Source: Flavobacteriales bacterium (GTDB lineage Bacteria > Bacteroidota > Bacteroidia > Flavobacteriales_D > Crocinitomicaceae). From it: 64,000 nt of DNA. Shown here piece after piece: positions 62,912 to 64,000 of the stretch. Below the pieces are notes generated by a model. The model was not told the origin of the DNA. It worked only from the letters and a program-made list of their open reading frames with translations, and ran no database searches. Numbering within the stretch: position 1 is the stretch's first letter; each line of letters opens with the position of its first letter. The translations under genes and the position numbers were made by a program. The stretch lies in NCBI GenBank assembly GCA_947454525.1, contig CANGJM010000004.1, positions 1 through 64,000 of the forward strand, given 5' to 3'.

Positions 62912-63880
62912 ATGAACAAAAAACAGTACTTCTTTTCGTTTGTATTGGCGACAATGTCCTTCATTGCCGCTCGTTCCTTGCAAAAAGCAGGCGTAGAAAA
63001 TTACTACGTCAAAAAAGCAACGAACTTTCAAAAGGAAGATGGCTATTTCGATTTACAACATCCGAATTCCGTTCGGACACTCCCAATGGGTGTGCAGCCT
63101 TTCTCTGATGTGACCTTGTTAGATTCCACACATTTAATTGGATTGAATCAGGAAAGTGGTTCTTTGTTCGTTTATGACATGGATGCAAATAGTGTGTCTC
63201 CGTTCTTGCCTTGGGACCTGGGATCAAAAATCTGTAACATTTCAACGGTGGATTCAACGCTTTTATTAGTGGACGATGCGAAACACATTCATTTTTTGAG
63301 CGCTCCGTATGATGCAGCTTCCTTGACGACCCTCAATTTGGAAAATGAGCAGTTTGAGGCAGTCAGTGTTTGTTTTCATCAAGAATCACATCGACTATTT
63401 CTGATGACTTCGAATGAAGAACGAACAGAAGGATACAGCAGCAGCTCCGTCTATGCATACAATCTTAACCAACGAAAATTAAATGCACAACCGCTTTTCT
63501 CTATTTCGGGAGAAGACATCGAAGCATTTGCGATTCAAAACAATTTAATCGCTCCACATTCCGATTTGAGTATTGCCGATGACACCTTGGAAACGATGAA
63601 CTTTACGCCTTCTGCGATTGCAGTCCATCCAAAAACAAACGAAATCTATGTGCTTTCTCGCGCTGATCATTCGCTCGTGGTGTTTAATCAATTCGGTGAA
63701 ATTGTCAATTTTACTTCCTTGGATAAAACAACGTTTTCGGATCCATCAGCGATGACCTTCAAAAAGAACGGAGATTTAGTGATTACAGATGGAAATTTAA
63801 TGAATCCAACAGTGATTCAAGTGAAATGGAACAAATTGTTTCAGTCGAAAGCTGGTCACGGATTAATCTTCGGACGCTAA
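62912..63880 (+). CDS. Exported SdiA-regulated-like beta-propeller protein
   Basis: This protein of about 322 residues has an N-terminal hydrophobic leader (KKQYFFSFVLATMSFIAARS) and repeated propeller strands (LIGLNQESGSLFVYDMD, ITPSAIAVHPKTNEIYVLSR-like). The segment around FTPSAIAVHPKTNEIYVLS and MTFKKNGDLVITDG resembles the SdiA-regulated family. The track's start is a TTG at 62870, and the ATG at 62912 is preferred. A TAAATTTG lies only eight bases upstream, too close to be certain. It overlaps a wbqC-like gene on the other strand by 18 bases. Confidence 0.75.
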   Translation: MNKKQYFFSFVLATMSFIAARSLQKAGVENYYVKKATNFQKEDGYFDLQHPNSVRTLPMGVQPFSDVTLLDSTHLIGLNQESGSLFVYDMDANSVSPFLPWDLGSKICNISTVDSTLLLVDDAKHIHFLSAPYDAASLTTLNLENEQFEAVSVCFHQESHRLFLMTSNEERTEGYSSSSVYAYNLNQRKLNAQPLFSISGEDIEAFAIQNNLIAPHSDLSIADDTLETMNFTPSAIAVHPKTNEIYVLSRADHSLVVFNQFGEIVNFTSLDKTTFSDPSAMTFKKNGDLVITDGNLMNPTVIQVKWNKLFQSKAGHGLIFGR

Positions 63881-64000
63881 AATCCAATTGCGGCAAAACG
63901 GACCTTCATTAAAGAGTAGGTCAATCATCGACAAATTAGCTGAAAATTCCTTATCGTAAGAAAAGACTTGTTGATAGGAAGCTTTTTTCCAATCGGTATG
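63863..64000 (-). CDS. WbqC-like protein, 3' end (cut by window edge)
   Basis: The minus strand from the window end reads 45 codons and a TAA without interruption. The stretch YQQVFSYDKEFSANLSMID and LLFNEGP match the C-terminal pattern of the WbqC family, often found near polysaccharide genes. The start lies outside the window. The frame was too short for the ORF track. Confidence 0.7.
   Translation of the reverse strand, partial: HTDWKKASYQQVFSYDKEFSANLSMIDLLFNEGPFCRNWILASED

Overview
The window looks like a chromosome segment of a Bacteroidota bacterium, most likely Flavobacteriales. A Crocinitomicaceae/Fluviicola-type host is a guess from overall gene content, not shown. The evidence is: -7 promoter boxes of the TAnnTTTG type with TTG/TTTG about 20 bases upstream, few Shine-Dalgarno sites, three proteins with type IX secretion (T9SS) C-terminal sorting regions, a TonB-dependent receptor with a carboxypeptidase-regulatory N-domain, and the gene order rpsF-rpsR-rplI without ssb. 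No rRNA, CRISPR array, complete insertion sequence or prophage is visible. One tRNA gene (Lys, anticodon TTT) is present.

Layout. 0-3.1 kb: minus-strand DUF2461 plus S9 peptidase pair. 3.2-7.1 kb: ribosomal proteins S6/S18/L9, then overlapping cysC-cysD-cysN for sulfate activation. 7.1-11.3 kb: minus-strand operon with a newly noticed 32-residue membrane microprotein, a GH3-like adenylating enzyme, a secreted propeller-like protein, a deoxynucleoside kinase and the heptose epimerase HldD. 11.3-14.4 kb: minus-strand mtaB, 6-pyruvoyltetrahydropterin synthase-like gene, folE and a Bax-inhibitor-1 protein. 14.5-22.3 kb: L-2-hydroxyglutarate oxidase, a small exported protein, guaB, two parvulin-type periplasmic chaperones and a MoxR ATPase. 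22.5-27.9 kb: a tightly packed TPR / phosphosulfolactate synthase / WD40 / T9SS-exported FG-GAP operon. 27.9-33.1 kb: FAH-family hydrolase, DnaQ-like exonuclease, a 2-oxoacid dehydrogenase E2, a GT2 glycosyltransferase fused to a gutted sugar-transferase module, and RidA. 33.2-41.1 kb: pabA/trpG, a DUF2147 protein, a TonB receptor, ndk, prfC, a TPR protein and a Tat-like pirin.

The accessory part starts at 41 kb. It holds a hipB-hipA toxin-antitoxin locus whose hipA carries an in-frame TAA and whose promoter is bracketed by two near-identical operators. Then come a large T9SS protein, an AraC-controlled glycan operon (PhyH dioxygenase, sugar isomerase-like TIM barrel, GH92, GH13), a Bro-N/DinD-like gene between two ~60-bp direct repeats, a T9SS DNRLRE protein, a DUF3298-like protein, and an acyltransferase-aminotransferase-SDR operon. 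An AT-rich outer-membrane-type protein follows, then a 136-bp-period repeat beside tRNA-Lys. The window closes with aroK, a small barrel-like protein, tag, a propeller protein and the 3' end of a wbqC-like gene cut by the window edge.

The features that seem least explained by known annotation are the tRNA-Lys-adjacent repeat family, the repeat-flanked Bro-N gene, the broken hipA, the PlsC/aminotransferase/SDR operon, the gutted sugar-transferase fusion, the 16-bp hairpin at the TonB receptor start, and interlocked divergent promoters for tRNA-Lys and aroK. All family assignments come from reading motifs by eye. No database search was run.
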